Origin: Arcobacter sp. UBA7394
Lineage (GTDB): Bacteria; Campylobacterota; Campylobacteria; Campylobacterales; Arcobacteraceae
Length of the DNA stretch: 14,627 nucleotides
Assembly (NCBI GenBank): GCA_002470185.1
Contig: DKNG01000084.1
Coordinates: forward strand, 1 to 14,627
Direction: 5' to 3'
Shown here: one piece after another, positions 7,645 through 14,058 of the stretch
Position numbering within the stretch: position 1 is the first letter of the stretch
Layout of the letters: each line of letters opens with the position of its first letter
The notes under the pieces: generated by a model
Told to the model about the DNA's origin: nothing
Databases searched by the model: none
The model's input: only the letters and a program-made list of their open reading frames with translations
Position numbers and translations under genes: made by a program

Positions 7645-8430
7645 CTATCTCTTTTTAATAGAATTCATTGCATTAATAAATTTATTGTAATCTTCTTCAA
7701 GTTTTTTATCTTTGTCACTTACATCAATTCCATCTTCTTCTTTTAGAGCAATTTCTAAAACATGAATTCTTTCAATTAAGTATTTGAACATCTCTTTATT
7801 AATATCTGGTAAATCATCATGTGCAAGTTTACAATCTTTATTATCTCTTTTAATAATTTTTGCAGGAACTCCAACTGCTGTAGAGTTTTTTGGAACATCA
7901 CAAACTACAACTGAGTTAGCACCAACTTTAGAGTTTTTACCAATTGTAATATTTCCTAAAACTTTTGCCCCACTACCAATAACTGCATTTGCTCTAACTG
8001 TTGGATGACGTTTACCTTTATCAAGACTAACTCCACCAAGAGTTACGTTTTGATAGATTAATACATCTTCATCAATAATTGCAGTTGCACCAATTACAAC
8101 CCCAATAGCATGATCAATAAATACTCTTCTTCCAATAGTTGCAGCTGGATGAATATCAGTTTTTGTAAATAGTGAACCAATACCCACATATGCTCTTGAT
8201 AGTTTTACCCAACCTTTATTATAAAGTCTATTTGAAATCCTATGATTTATTATTGCCCACACACCTGGGTAGTTAAAAAATAGTTCAAAATTTGAATCTA
8301 AAGCAGGGTCATTTAACCTAGGAACTGAAAAATCTTCTTTGATTTGTTTCCAAAGACCAATCTCATTTTGTGCTTTTAAAATTTTATCTTTTAGTTCTTG
8401 ATTTACATCTTTTACTTTATCACTACTCAT
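7645..8430 (-). CDS. cysE: Serine O-acetyltransferase
   Basis: Makes O-acetylserine from serine and acetyl-CoA, the first step of cysteine synthesis in the cytoplasm. The 261-residue protein has the N-terminal helical part (LWKQIKEDFSVPRLNDPAL at 26-44, FFNYPGVWAIINHRI at 51-65) and a left-handed beta-helix of hexapeptide repeats at about 92-192. Catalytic residues are visible: Asp92 in DIHPAA and His107 in FIDHAIG, with the acetyl-CoA loop GGVSLDKGKRHPTV at 132-145. After the beta-helix a charged, helical tail runs from about 195 to 261 and ends in KKR; E. coli CysE instead ends in a short peptide with a terminal Ile that docks into CysK. ATG start; the first 8 bases overlap the end of speA, so translation is probably coupled. 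Confidence 0.95.
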   Translation of the reverse strand: MSSDKVKDVNQELKDKILKAQNEIGLWKQIKEDFSVPRLNDPALDSNFELFFNYPGVWAIINHRISNRLYNKGWVKLSRAYVGIGSLFTKTDIHPAATIGRRVFIDHAIGVVIGATAIIDEDVLIYQNVTLGGVSLDKGKRHPTVRANAVIGSGAKVLGNITIGKNSKVGANSVVVCDVPKNSTAVGVPAKIIKRDNKDCKLAHDDLPDINKEMFKYLIERIHVLEIALKEEDGIDVSDKDKKLEEDYNKFINAMNSIKKR

Positions 8431-10228
8431 TGTAACTCCATATAGTTTTTAGATAACTATTTTCATTTAAATATTTTTTTAATATCTTATACGTATTAGT
8501 ATCTAAATTTTCTTTTAATTTATCTTTAATTTCTCTAGTATCGTAATCAATATCATCAAGAATATCGATTATTGTTTGTGATTCTAAAATCTTTTCTAAA
8601 ATTACTTCATTATCTTTGAATACAATATTTACTTCTGTTGGATGAGAGAATAAATTGTGTTTCATTCCTAATGTATCTTGATAAGCTCCCACATTAAAAA
8701 ATCCTAGAAAGTACTCTTCTTTATTTAGATTTATATCATGTAAATATAAAGGCTTTTTAGAACTAAATGGTAATTCTCCATCACTATCACATGTAATATC
8801 CCATAATGAGGCAGATCTTGTTGGTTTTTTATCAAGATGTGTCAAAGGCATTACTGGAAATTCTTGGTCTATTCCCCAATAATCAGGAAGTGATTGGAAC
8901 ATAGAAAAGTTTAATAAATACTTCTCTTGAATATTTTCATCAAGTTTTTTTAACTCTTCATAATCTTCAACTTCTAATTGAGAAATTGCTTTTTTTATAA
9001 TTTGGTGAGTTAAAATTTCCGCATTTGATCTATCTTGTAAATCAATATAACCTAAATCAAATAAAGTTAATAATGATTCCATATGATCAATTGCATCATG
9101 CATATATTCATAAGATGTTCTTTTTGTCATATCTGTAAATAGAGCATTTAACTCTTCAATTAAAGGTGGATTTTTTTCTTTTAAATTTAGGTGTTCTAAA
9201 TCATATTCTGATGAAAACAGCTCTAACACTGGTGTGATTAATACAGTTGAAGCCGCAGAAATATATCTACCAGATTCTGTAAATATATTAGGCTCTTCCA
9301 CACCTTTTTGTTTTGCAATATCTTTTAATGTAAAAATTACATCACTTGCAAACTCTCTTAATGAATAGAATCTACTTCTTTCATATGCTGAGTATTCAAC
9401 AGCTAAACCTCCACCAATATTAATTGCATTTAAACTTGTAGCACCCAAATTTTTCAGCTCAGCATAAATATGACCAGATTCTCTTAATGCTTTTTTCAAA
9501 GGTTTAATAGAATTCATCGCAGAACCAATATGAAAGTGAATCATAGTAAGATATTCAACCATATTATTCTCTTCTATTAATTCATAAGCTTCAATAATTT
9601 CTGTAGATGTAAGACCAAATTTAGAGTTAATACCTCCACTTTTAGCCCAAATACCACTTCCTCCACTATGTAGTCTTACTCTAAGACCAATATTTGGACA
9701 AGGAAGATTTGTCTCTTCTGCAACTGCAATAATTGTTTGAAGTTCATTTAATCCCTCAATAATAAGAGTAATATCATGTCCTTTACTCTTTGCAATAAAT
9801 CCAAGATGAACCATCTCTTTATCTTTAAATCCATTTACTGTAATAGGAGCATTTTTATTATTGTAAGTCATTGCAATAACTAGTTCAGCCTTACTTCCAG
9901 CTTCTAATCCATAATTGAATTTCTTTCCAGATGAAAGTAGGGGTTGTATAAAGTTTGGTAGTTGATTTACTTTCAAAGGAAAAACTGCATTGAAGTTTCC
10001 TTTGTAATCATACTCTTTAATACTATTATTAAAAGTATCAAATAAAGTGGTGATTTGTTTATTAGTAATATGAGGAAATCTTAAAAGTAGTGGACCTTTA
10101 AAATCCTGTTCTCTTATCTCTTTTACTATAGAAATAAGTGATGGTTTTGAAGCAAAATTTACTTTTGCTAAACCATCTTCAATGATAAAATTATCATCGC
10201 TCCAAATATCAATGCCGTAATTATTCAA
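8423..10228 (-). CDS. speA: Biosynthetic arginine decarboxylase
   Basis: A PLP enzyme that decarboxylates arginine to agmatine, the first step toward putrescine and spermidine. At 601 residues it is a little shorter than E. coli SpeA (about 658). It shows the fold-III alanine-racemase-like barrel with the PLP lysine in VFPLKVNQ (Lys86), HFHIGS (231-236), the phosphate-binding INIGGGLAVEY (269-279), FTESGRY (316-322) and, in the C-terminal beta domain, the CDSDGELPF motif (480-488) with active-site Cys480. The N-terminus YGIDIWSDDNF is typical of SpeA. TTG start at 10228, two bases from the hisS stop, supported by GAGGA eight or so bases upstream within hisS. It overlaps cysE by 8 bp at its 3' end. 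Order hisS-speA-cysE is, to my knowledge, shared with Campylobacter. Confidence 0.95.
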   Translation of the reverse strand: MNNYGIDIWSDDNFIIEDGLAKVNFASKPSLISIVKEIREQDFKGPLLLRFPHITNKQITTLFDTFNNSIKEYDYKGNFNAVFPLKVNQLPNFIQPLLSSGKKFNYGLEAGSKAELVIAMTYNNKNAPITVNGFKDKEMVHLGFIAKSKGHDITLIIEGLNELQTIIAVAEETNLPCPNIGLRVRLHSGGSGIWAKSGGINSKFGLTSTEIIEAYELIEENNMVEYLTMIHFHIGSAMNSIKPLKKALRESGHIYAELKNLGATSLNAINIGGGLAVEYSAYERSRFYSLREFASDVIFTLKDIAKQKGVEEPNIFTESGRYISAASTVLITPVLELFSSEYDLEHLNLKEKNPPLIEELNALFTDMTKRTSYEYMHDAIDHMESLLTLFDLGYIDLQDRSNAEILTHQIIKKAISQLEVEDYEELKKLDENIQEKYLLNFSMFQSLPDYWGIDQEFPVMPLTHLDKKPTRSASLWDITCDSDGELPFSSKKPLYLHDINLNKEEYFLGFFNVGAYQDTLGMKHNLFSHPTEVNIVFKDNEVILEKILESQTIIDILDDIDYDTREIKDKLKENLDTNTYKILKKYLNENSYLKTIWSYNE

Positions 10229-10230
10229 TA

Positions 10231-11469
10231 CTAGAAATCCTCAATCTTTATAGTTGCTTCTTCTCTTGTTTCTATGTTTTTAACATAGATTGTTCCTTCT
10301 GCTAATTCTTTTTCACCAATTAAAGCAACAATACTTGCTTCTGCTTTTTCTGCTAATTTAAAGTGTTTTCCAAATCCTCTTGGAGTATATTCAATAAAAG
10401 TTTTTGTAGTTTTTCTTTTTGCATTTGCAGCTTTTAATACAGCATTTAGACAAGATTCATCTAAAGCTCCAACATAAACTGTTTCTTCTTTTTGTGATTC
10501 TTTAACTTTAATTAACTCTAATAATCTTTCAATTCCACAAGCAAATCCAAAGCCAGGAGTTTCTCTTCCACCTAAAAACTCAACTAATCTATCATATCTT
10601 CCACCAGCAGCAATTGTACTTTGTGCTCCAATTTCATTAGAAATAAATTCAAATGCAGTTTTTGAGTAATAATCTAATCCTCTAACCATAGTTTTATTTA
10701 CTACATAAGGAACATCGTTGTATTCTAAAATCTCTTTTAGTTTATTGAATTCTTCATCACATTGTGCAGATAAATTATCAGTAATCATAGGAGCATCTTT
10801 TGTTAGTTCATTACACTTTTCAACTTTACAATCTAATACTCTAATTGGATTTGTTTCGATTCTTTTTTGACAATCAGGACATAGTTCTTCTTTAAAAGAG
10901 TTCAGGTGATTAATTAATTTTTCTCTATATTGAGGCATACACGTGTGATCCCCAAGAGAGTTGATTTCTAATGTAAAATCAATTTCAAAGTAATCTAAAA
11001 TATCTTTAATCATCATAATTACATTTGCATCTTCATAAACAGAAGCTTGTCCAAATACTTCACAACCAAATTGGTGGAATTGTCTTAATCTACCTTTTTG
11101 AGGTCTTTCATATCTAAACATTGGGCCATGGTAATACCATCTAAAAGTCCCACCTGCACGATCAAGTTTTTTTTCAACAAAGTGTCTAACAACACCAGCC
11201 GTTCCCTCAGGTCTTAAACAAACTTCATTTTCACCTTTGTCAGTGAAATTATACATCTCTTTGTTTACAATATCTGAACTCTCACCAACTGATCTTTTAA
11301 ATAAAGCAGTCTCTTCTAAAATAGGTGTTTCCATATAAGAAAAACCATATCTTTTTGCAATTGCAGAAGCATTCTCTACAAAATATGTAAATAATTTACT
11401 ATCATCATTTACAACATCTTTCATACCTCTTAAGCTTTGAATTGTTTTTACATTACCCTTACTTGCCAT
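10231..11469 (-). CDS. hisS: Histidine-tRNA ligase
   Basis: Charges tRNA-His with histidine in the cytoplasm; essential. The 412-residue length is normal for a bacterial class II HisRS. Seen in order: the N-terminal RGMKDVV (14-20), motif 2 with FRYERPQKGRLRQFHQFG (118-135), the insertion with Cys197/Cys200 and IRVLDCK (209-215), the histidine-binding RGLDYYSKTAFEF (263-275), AAGGRYD (287-293), motif 3 GFGFACGIERL (306-316) and a C-terminal anticodon-binding domain. ATG start; its first 11 bases overlap the end of tmk. Nothing is missing or odd. Confidence 0.97.
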   Translation of the reverse strand: MASKGNVKTIQSLRGMKDVVNDDSKLFTYFVENASAIAKRYGFSYMETPILEETALFKRSVGESSDIVNKEMYNFTDKGENEVCLRPEGTAGVVRHFVEKKLDRAGGTFRWYYHGPMFRYERPQKGRLRQFHQFGCEVFGQASVYEDANVIMMIKDILDYFEIDFTLEINSLGDHTCMPQYREKLINHLNSFKEELCPDCQKRIETNPIRVLDCKVEKCNELTKDAPMITDNLSAQCDEEFNKLKEILEYNDVPYVVNKTMVRGLDYYSKTAFEFISNEIGAQSTIAAGGRYDRLVEFLGGRETPGFGFACGIERLLELIKVKESQKEETVYVGALDESCLNAVLKAANAKRKTTKTFIEYTPRGFGKHFKLAEKAEASIVALIGEKELAEGTIYVKNIETREEATIKIEDF

Positions 11470-12028
11470 TTAAAAAATCCTCTATTTCTTTTTCTATTTC
11501 TTCTATTTTTAAACTTGCATCAACAAATAAATGATTGATTCCAAGTTTGATTATTGTCTCTTTCATTCTATTTTGAATGTTCATTAGATATTCAATTCCA
11601 CGTAATTCAATTGCATCATTCTCTTTTTGAGATAGCCTATATTTTAACTCTTCTGCTGATAATTCAAGTAAAATAGCATGAGTTGGTAATACATTATTTG
11701 TAGCTAAAAGATTTAATTCAATCATTTTTTCTAACTCAAAAATTGAAGCATAAGCAATTCCTGAAACCATTGATCTATCCGAAATAACCATTTTGTCTTC
11801 ATTAGATATTACAACTTCTTCAATATGCTCAGCTCTATCTGCTAAGAATAAAAACATCTCTGCAATACCAGATTTTGCTTCACCATTTAAAGCCATGGCT
11901 CTTAGTTTTACACCAATTTCCGTGCCACCTGGCTCTTTAGTAAAGATCGCATCTGAGTATTTTTTTTGAAGTAAGTCTAATTGAGTTGACTTTCCTGCTG
12001 TATCAATACCTTCAATTACTACATACAT
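11459..12028 (-). CDS. tmk: Thymidylate kinase
   Basis: Phosphorylates dTMP to dTDP with ATP, required for DNA synthesis. The 189-residue protein has the P-loop EGIDTAGKST (6-15), the FTKEPGGT motif (29-36) after it, DRAEH (64-68), and SDRSMVSGIAYA (83-94) in the place of the usual DRYxxSxxAYQ. The DTAGKS and DRS variants differ from the E. coli consensus but I believe they are common in Campylobacterota, so I do not read them as loss of function. ATG start; it overlaps coaD by 10 bp upstream and hisS by 11 bp downstream, which points to translational coupling through the operon. Confidence 0.95.
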   Translation of the reverse strand: MYVVIEGIDTAGKSTQLDLLQKKYSDAIFTKEPGGTEIGVKLRAMALNGEAKSGIAEMFLFLADRAEHIEEVVISNEDKMVISDRSMVSGIAYASIFELEKMIELNLLATNNVLPTHAILLELSAEELKYRLSQKENDAIELRGIEYLMNIQNRMKETIIKLGINHLFVDASLKIEEIEKEIEDFLNGK

Positions 12029-12516
12029 TCTAAAACTTCCTTTGGAATAAGATGTTGGAATTTACCATCAAATCTGATAATTTCTCTTACAATTGTTGAT
12101 GAAACAAAAGCATTCTCTAATGTTGGCATTAGATATAAGGTCTCTAATTTATCGTTAATTGAAGAGTTTGCATATCCCATTTGTAATTCATATTCGAAAT
12201 CAGAAACGGCTCTTAATCCTCTAATAATTGTATTAACACCTTGTTCTGTGGCAAAGTCTACAAGTAGAGTATCAAAGCCTTCAACTCTTACATTTTTTAA
12301 ATGACTTGTTGCAGCTTTAGCGAACTTTACTCTATCTTCTGGAGAGAACATAGGTCCTTTTCTTTCACTTTTTGCTACGGCAATTATTACTTCGTCGAAT
12401 ATATTCGCAGCTCGACTAATAATATCTAGATGTCCATTTGTAATTGGATCAAAAGTTCCACTATAAATAGCTTTTCTGTATGAGGCTTTATCAGCATCTT
12501 GTATGTTTCTAGGCAT
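12019..12516 (-). CDS. coaD: Phosphopantetheine adenylyltransferase
   Basis: Catalyses the penultimate step of coenzyme A synthesis, adenylating 4'-phosphopantetheine to dephospho-CoA. The nucleotidyltransferase motif TFDPITNGH (21-29) and the SSTIVRE motif (139-145) are both intact, as is IIRGLRAVSDFEYE (97-110). At 165 residues it has about 12 more than most family members at the N-terminus before KAIYSGTF. No start codon nearer to KAIYSG is visible, so the ATG at 12516 seems right, with a GGGA-containing ribosome binding site in the ubiX end. It lies 3 bp after ubiX and overlaps tmk by 10 bp. Confidence 0.95.
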   Translation of the reverse strand: MPRNIQDADKASYRKAIYSGTFDPITNGHLDIISRAANIFDEVIIAVAKSERKGPMFSPEDRVKFAKAATSHLKNVRVEGFDTLLVDFATEQGVNTIIRGLRAVSDFEYELQMGYANSSINDKLETLYLMPTLENAFVSSTIVREIIRFDGKFQHLIPKEVLECM

Positions 12517-12519
12517 TTT

Positions 12520-13074
12520 TTATTCCCATCTTTTATATAAATTGTGTTTGATTTTTAATAGGTCAAACCATTTTCCAATTAGAAAGTTTTCCATATCTTC
12601 TAGACTTTGTTGACCAGAATAATATCCTAAAACAGGTGGCGCAATAGTTACACCAAGTTTTGAAAGTTTAAGCATATTTTCTAGAGCAATAGAACTTAAA
12701 GGCAATTCTCTTGGACAAAGAATAATCTCTCTATTTTCTTTTAGCATTACTGTAAATGCACGAGTGATTAGTGAATCTGATATTCCAACAGAACATTTTG
12801 CAAGAGTGTTCATTGAACAAGGTAATACAATCATTTTATCAATAGGGAAAGACCCTGACGCAATAGGTGCTGCAATATTTGAGTCTTTTAAAATAGTTAT
12901 ATTTTTTTTATCTTGGAATTGCTTTTTTACAGAAATCCCACTTTCTAGTTTTAATGCAGTTTTAGCACTATTTGAAATAACTAAATAAACTTCAATATCT
13001 TCTGGAATTTTTTTTACAAAATTTAGTCCCAGATTAGCTCCACTTGCCCCTGATATAGCAACTGTAATTTTCAA
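12520..13074 (-). CDS. ubiX: Flavin prenyltransferase UbiX
   Basis: Attaches a dimethylallyl group to FMN, making the prenyl-FMN cofactor used by UbiD-type decarboxylases; in this lineage that may serve menaquinone rather than ubiquinone synthesis. The 184-residue protein has the FMN-binding ISGASGANLG (7-16), GSFPIDKMIVLPCSMNTLAK (74-93), SDSLITRA (99-106) and PRELPLS (121-127), all expected in the family. It is the first gene of the seven-gene minus-strand operon. The start is TTG at 13074, supported by AAAGGG six bases upstream; no ATG gives a better N-terminus. Confidence 0.95.
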   Translation of the reverse strand: MKITVAISGASGANLGLNFVKKIPEDIEVYLVISNSAKTALKLESGISVKKQFQDKKNITILKDSNIAAPIASGSFPIDKMIVLPCSMNTLAKCSVGISDSLITRAFTVMLKENREIILCPRELPLSSIALENMLKLSKLGVTIAPPVLGYYSGQQSLEDMENFLIGKWFDLLKIKHNLYKRWE

Positions 13075-13091
13075 AAAGAACCCTTTCTAAT

Positions 13092-13145
13092 GTTTTATAA
13101 GTAAAAAGATAATAGCTAAAAATTGCTTTGAATTCAAACTGTATA
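13092..13145 (-). promoter_or_regulatory. Candidate promoter region of the ubiX operon
   Basis: On the minus strand, possible -10 boxes are TATAAA (13094-13099), TATTAT (13109-13114) and TATACA (13140-13145). None stands out as the single best, and no clear -35 is seen, as expected in Campylobacterota. Some promoter must lie in 13075-13321 because the operon begins here. Confidence 0.35.
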
Positions 13146-13150
13146 AGCTT

Positions 13151-13190
13151 ATGTGTAAAGACATAACTAGTAAATTCACTATTTACACAT
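13151..13190. promoter_or_regulatory. Inverted repeat in the divergent regulatory region, operator candidate
   Basis: ATGTGTAAA (13151-13159) and TTTACACAT (13182-13190) are perfect 9-bp inverted copies separated by 22 bp, so equivalent points lie about three helical turns apart. The site is in the gap between ubiX and the recombinase-like gene, upstream of the candidate promoters of both. The spacing is too long for a terminator loop and suits two dimers or a dimer with separated DNA-binding domains. The remainder of the 247-bp gap is AT-rich with promoter-like boxes and no ORF. Confidence 0.45.
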
Positions 13191-13296
13191 GTTTTTAATT
13201 GTTAATTAAGAATAAATTAAGTTATTTTTCATTAACATTTTGTATAAACTTTAAATGTAGTTAAATAAACATTATGTTTTCATATATTTAAAGTAC

Positions 13297-13314
13297 TATA
13301 CTCTATGTTAAAGG
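13297..13314 (+). promoter_or_regulatory. -10 box and ribosome binding site of the recombinase-like gene
   Basis: TATACT at 13297-13302 is a good -10 box preceded by AT-rich sequence. AAAGG at 13310-13314 lies seven bases before the ATG at 13322 and fixes that start. If this -10 is used, the leader is short, about 12-15 bases. Confidence 0.5.
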
Positions 13315-13321
13315 TTATTAT

Positions 13322-13963
13322 ATGGGAAAGATTTTTACATATGTCAGAGTTAACAAGAATAATGAAAAATATACAGATAGTCAAAAGGATAGTTTAGATT
13401 CTTATGTTAAAAAACATAATATTGATATTTTAGAAAATATTGAGATTGAAATAAACACACCAAGTGATGAAAAAAATATTTTAGAATTACTTAAAAACTG
13501 TGAGAAGAATTCAACAATTATTGTTGCTGATTTGAATGTTTTTGGTAGAACTATTGAAACAATTTTAGAGATTGTAAGATTTTTACTTTCTAATAAAATT
13601 AGAATCTTAGTATCTAATCAGAACCTTGATTTAGTGGATGATAAAGATATGTTGACACAAATGATTTTAGGTGTAATTTCTATGACTATTGACCTTGAAA
13701 AAGATCTTATGAGTCTAAGAACTAAAGAAGCATTAACTGCAAAAAAACTAAGTGGGGCTAGTTTAGGAAAACCTAAAGGAACTATACAAAAATCTAAATT
13801 TGATAAACAAAGAGACAAAATTGAAGAGTTACTTTCAGTTGGTTTATCTGTTAGAAAAATAGCAAAACTTCTTGGATACAATAACCACATAGGCTTAAAT
13901 AATTATGTTAAAAAAAGGAACATAAGAGAAAATTTGCCTAATACCCTTGATATAGCAAGCTAA
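13322..13963 (+). CDS. Serine-recombinase-like protein lacking the catalytic serine
   Basis: The 213-residue protein has the layout of small resolvases/invertases: a catalytic-type domain at about 1-130, the long E-helix leading to LRTKEALTAKKLSGASLGKPKG (132-153), and a C-terminal helix-turn-helix at about 160-200 (VGLSVRKIAKLLGYNN). In active enzymes the N-terminal motif is Y-x-R-V-S, with the serine attacking DNA; here it is YVRVNK, with Asn11 at that place. The D-R-L-x-R motif reads NVFGR (72-76), so the first Arg is Val73, and residues 46-57 contain no Arg where another active-site Arg normally lies. Strand exchange is therefore not expected. DNA binding should be retained, so a role as a transcriptional regulator is my inference. 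It is divergent from the ubiX operon and ends in a strong terminator. No flanking inverted repeats or cargo suggest a mobile element. Confidence 0.8.
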   Translation: MGKIFTYVRVNKNNEKYTDSQKDSLDSYVKKHNIDILENIEIEINTPSDEKNILELLKNCEKNSTIIVADLNVFGRTIETILEIVRFLLSNKIRILVSNQNLDLVDDKDMLTQMILGVISMTIDLEKDLMSLRTKEALTAKKLSGASLGKPKGTIQKSKFDKQRDKIEELLSVGLSVRKIAKLLGYNNHIGLNNYVKKRNIRENLPNTLDIAS

Positions 13964-13990
13964 TTGCTATATTAAGGTTTACTTTTATTT
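13945..13990 (+). terminator. Strong terminator overlapping the recombinase-like gene end
   Basis: CCTTGATATAGCAA (13945-13958) pairs with TTGCTATATTAAGG (13964-13977): 14 bp with one G-U pair, around a 5-base loop that contains the TAA stop (13961-13963). A T-rich run follows (13978-13990). The left arm is coding sequence for the last residues. Confidence 0.85.
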
Positions 13991-14015
13991 ACAAACTATT
14001 TACTTTATATTTAAA

Positions 14016-14052
14016 TATACTTTGTAAGATTGAATTATAAAAAATATAAGGA
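14016..14052 (+). promoter_or_regulatory. -10 box and ribosome binding site of the DUF1566 gene
   Basis: TATACT at 14016-14021 is a good -10 box 37 bp before the ATG at 14059, and AAGGA at 14048-14052 is a well-spaced ribosome binding site. The -10 box overlaps a 14-bp palindrome, TATATTTAAATATA (14006-14019). The preceding terminator means the gene needs its own promoter. Confidence 0.5.
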
Positions 14053-14058
14053 TTCAAT

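Noticed and set aside
7044..8008. Plus-strand open frames of 74 codons opposite the permease and cysE
   Set aside because: The minus-strand genes have intact family motifs in these places; the plus-strand frames are shadows.
11459..12028. tmk variants DTAGKS and SDRS read as inactivating changes
   Set aside because: The P-loop Lys and Ser/Thr and the DR pair are kept, and similar forms are, as far as I recall, normal in Campylobacterota.
12764..12988. Plus-strand open frame opposite ubiX
   Set aside because: Shadow of a well-supported gene, with no ribosome binding site worth noting.
13204..13221. Direct repeat AATTAAG in the gap upstream of the recombinase-like gene
   Set aside because: Seven A/T-dominated bases repeated twice are expected by chance in a region of this composition.
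13618..13890. Minus-strand open frame of 90 codons within the recombinase-like gene
   Set aside because: Antisense to the conserved E-helix and helix-turn-helix region; no independent support.
13322..13963. Recombinase-like gene as part of a phage, transposon or invertible switch
   Set aside because: No terminal repeats, invertible segment, partner genes or tRNA target are visible, and the catalytic serine is missing.
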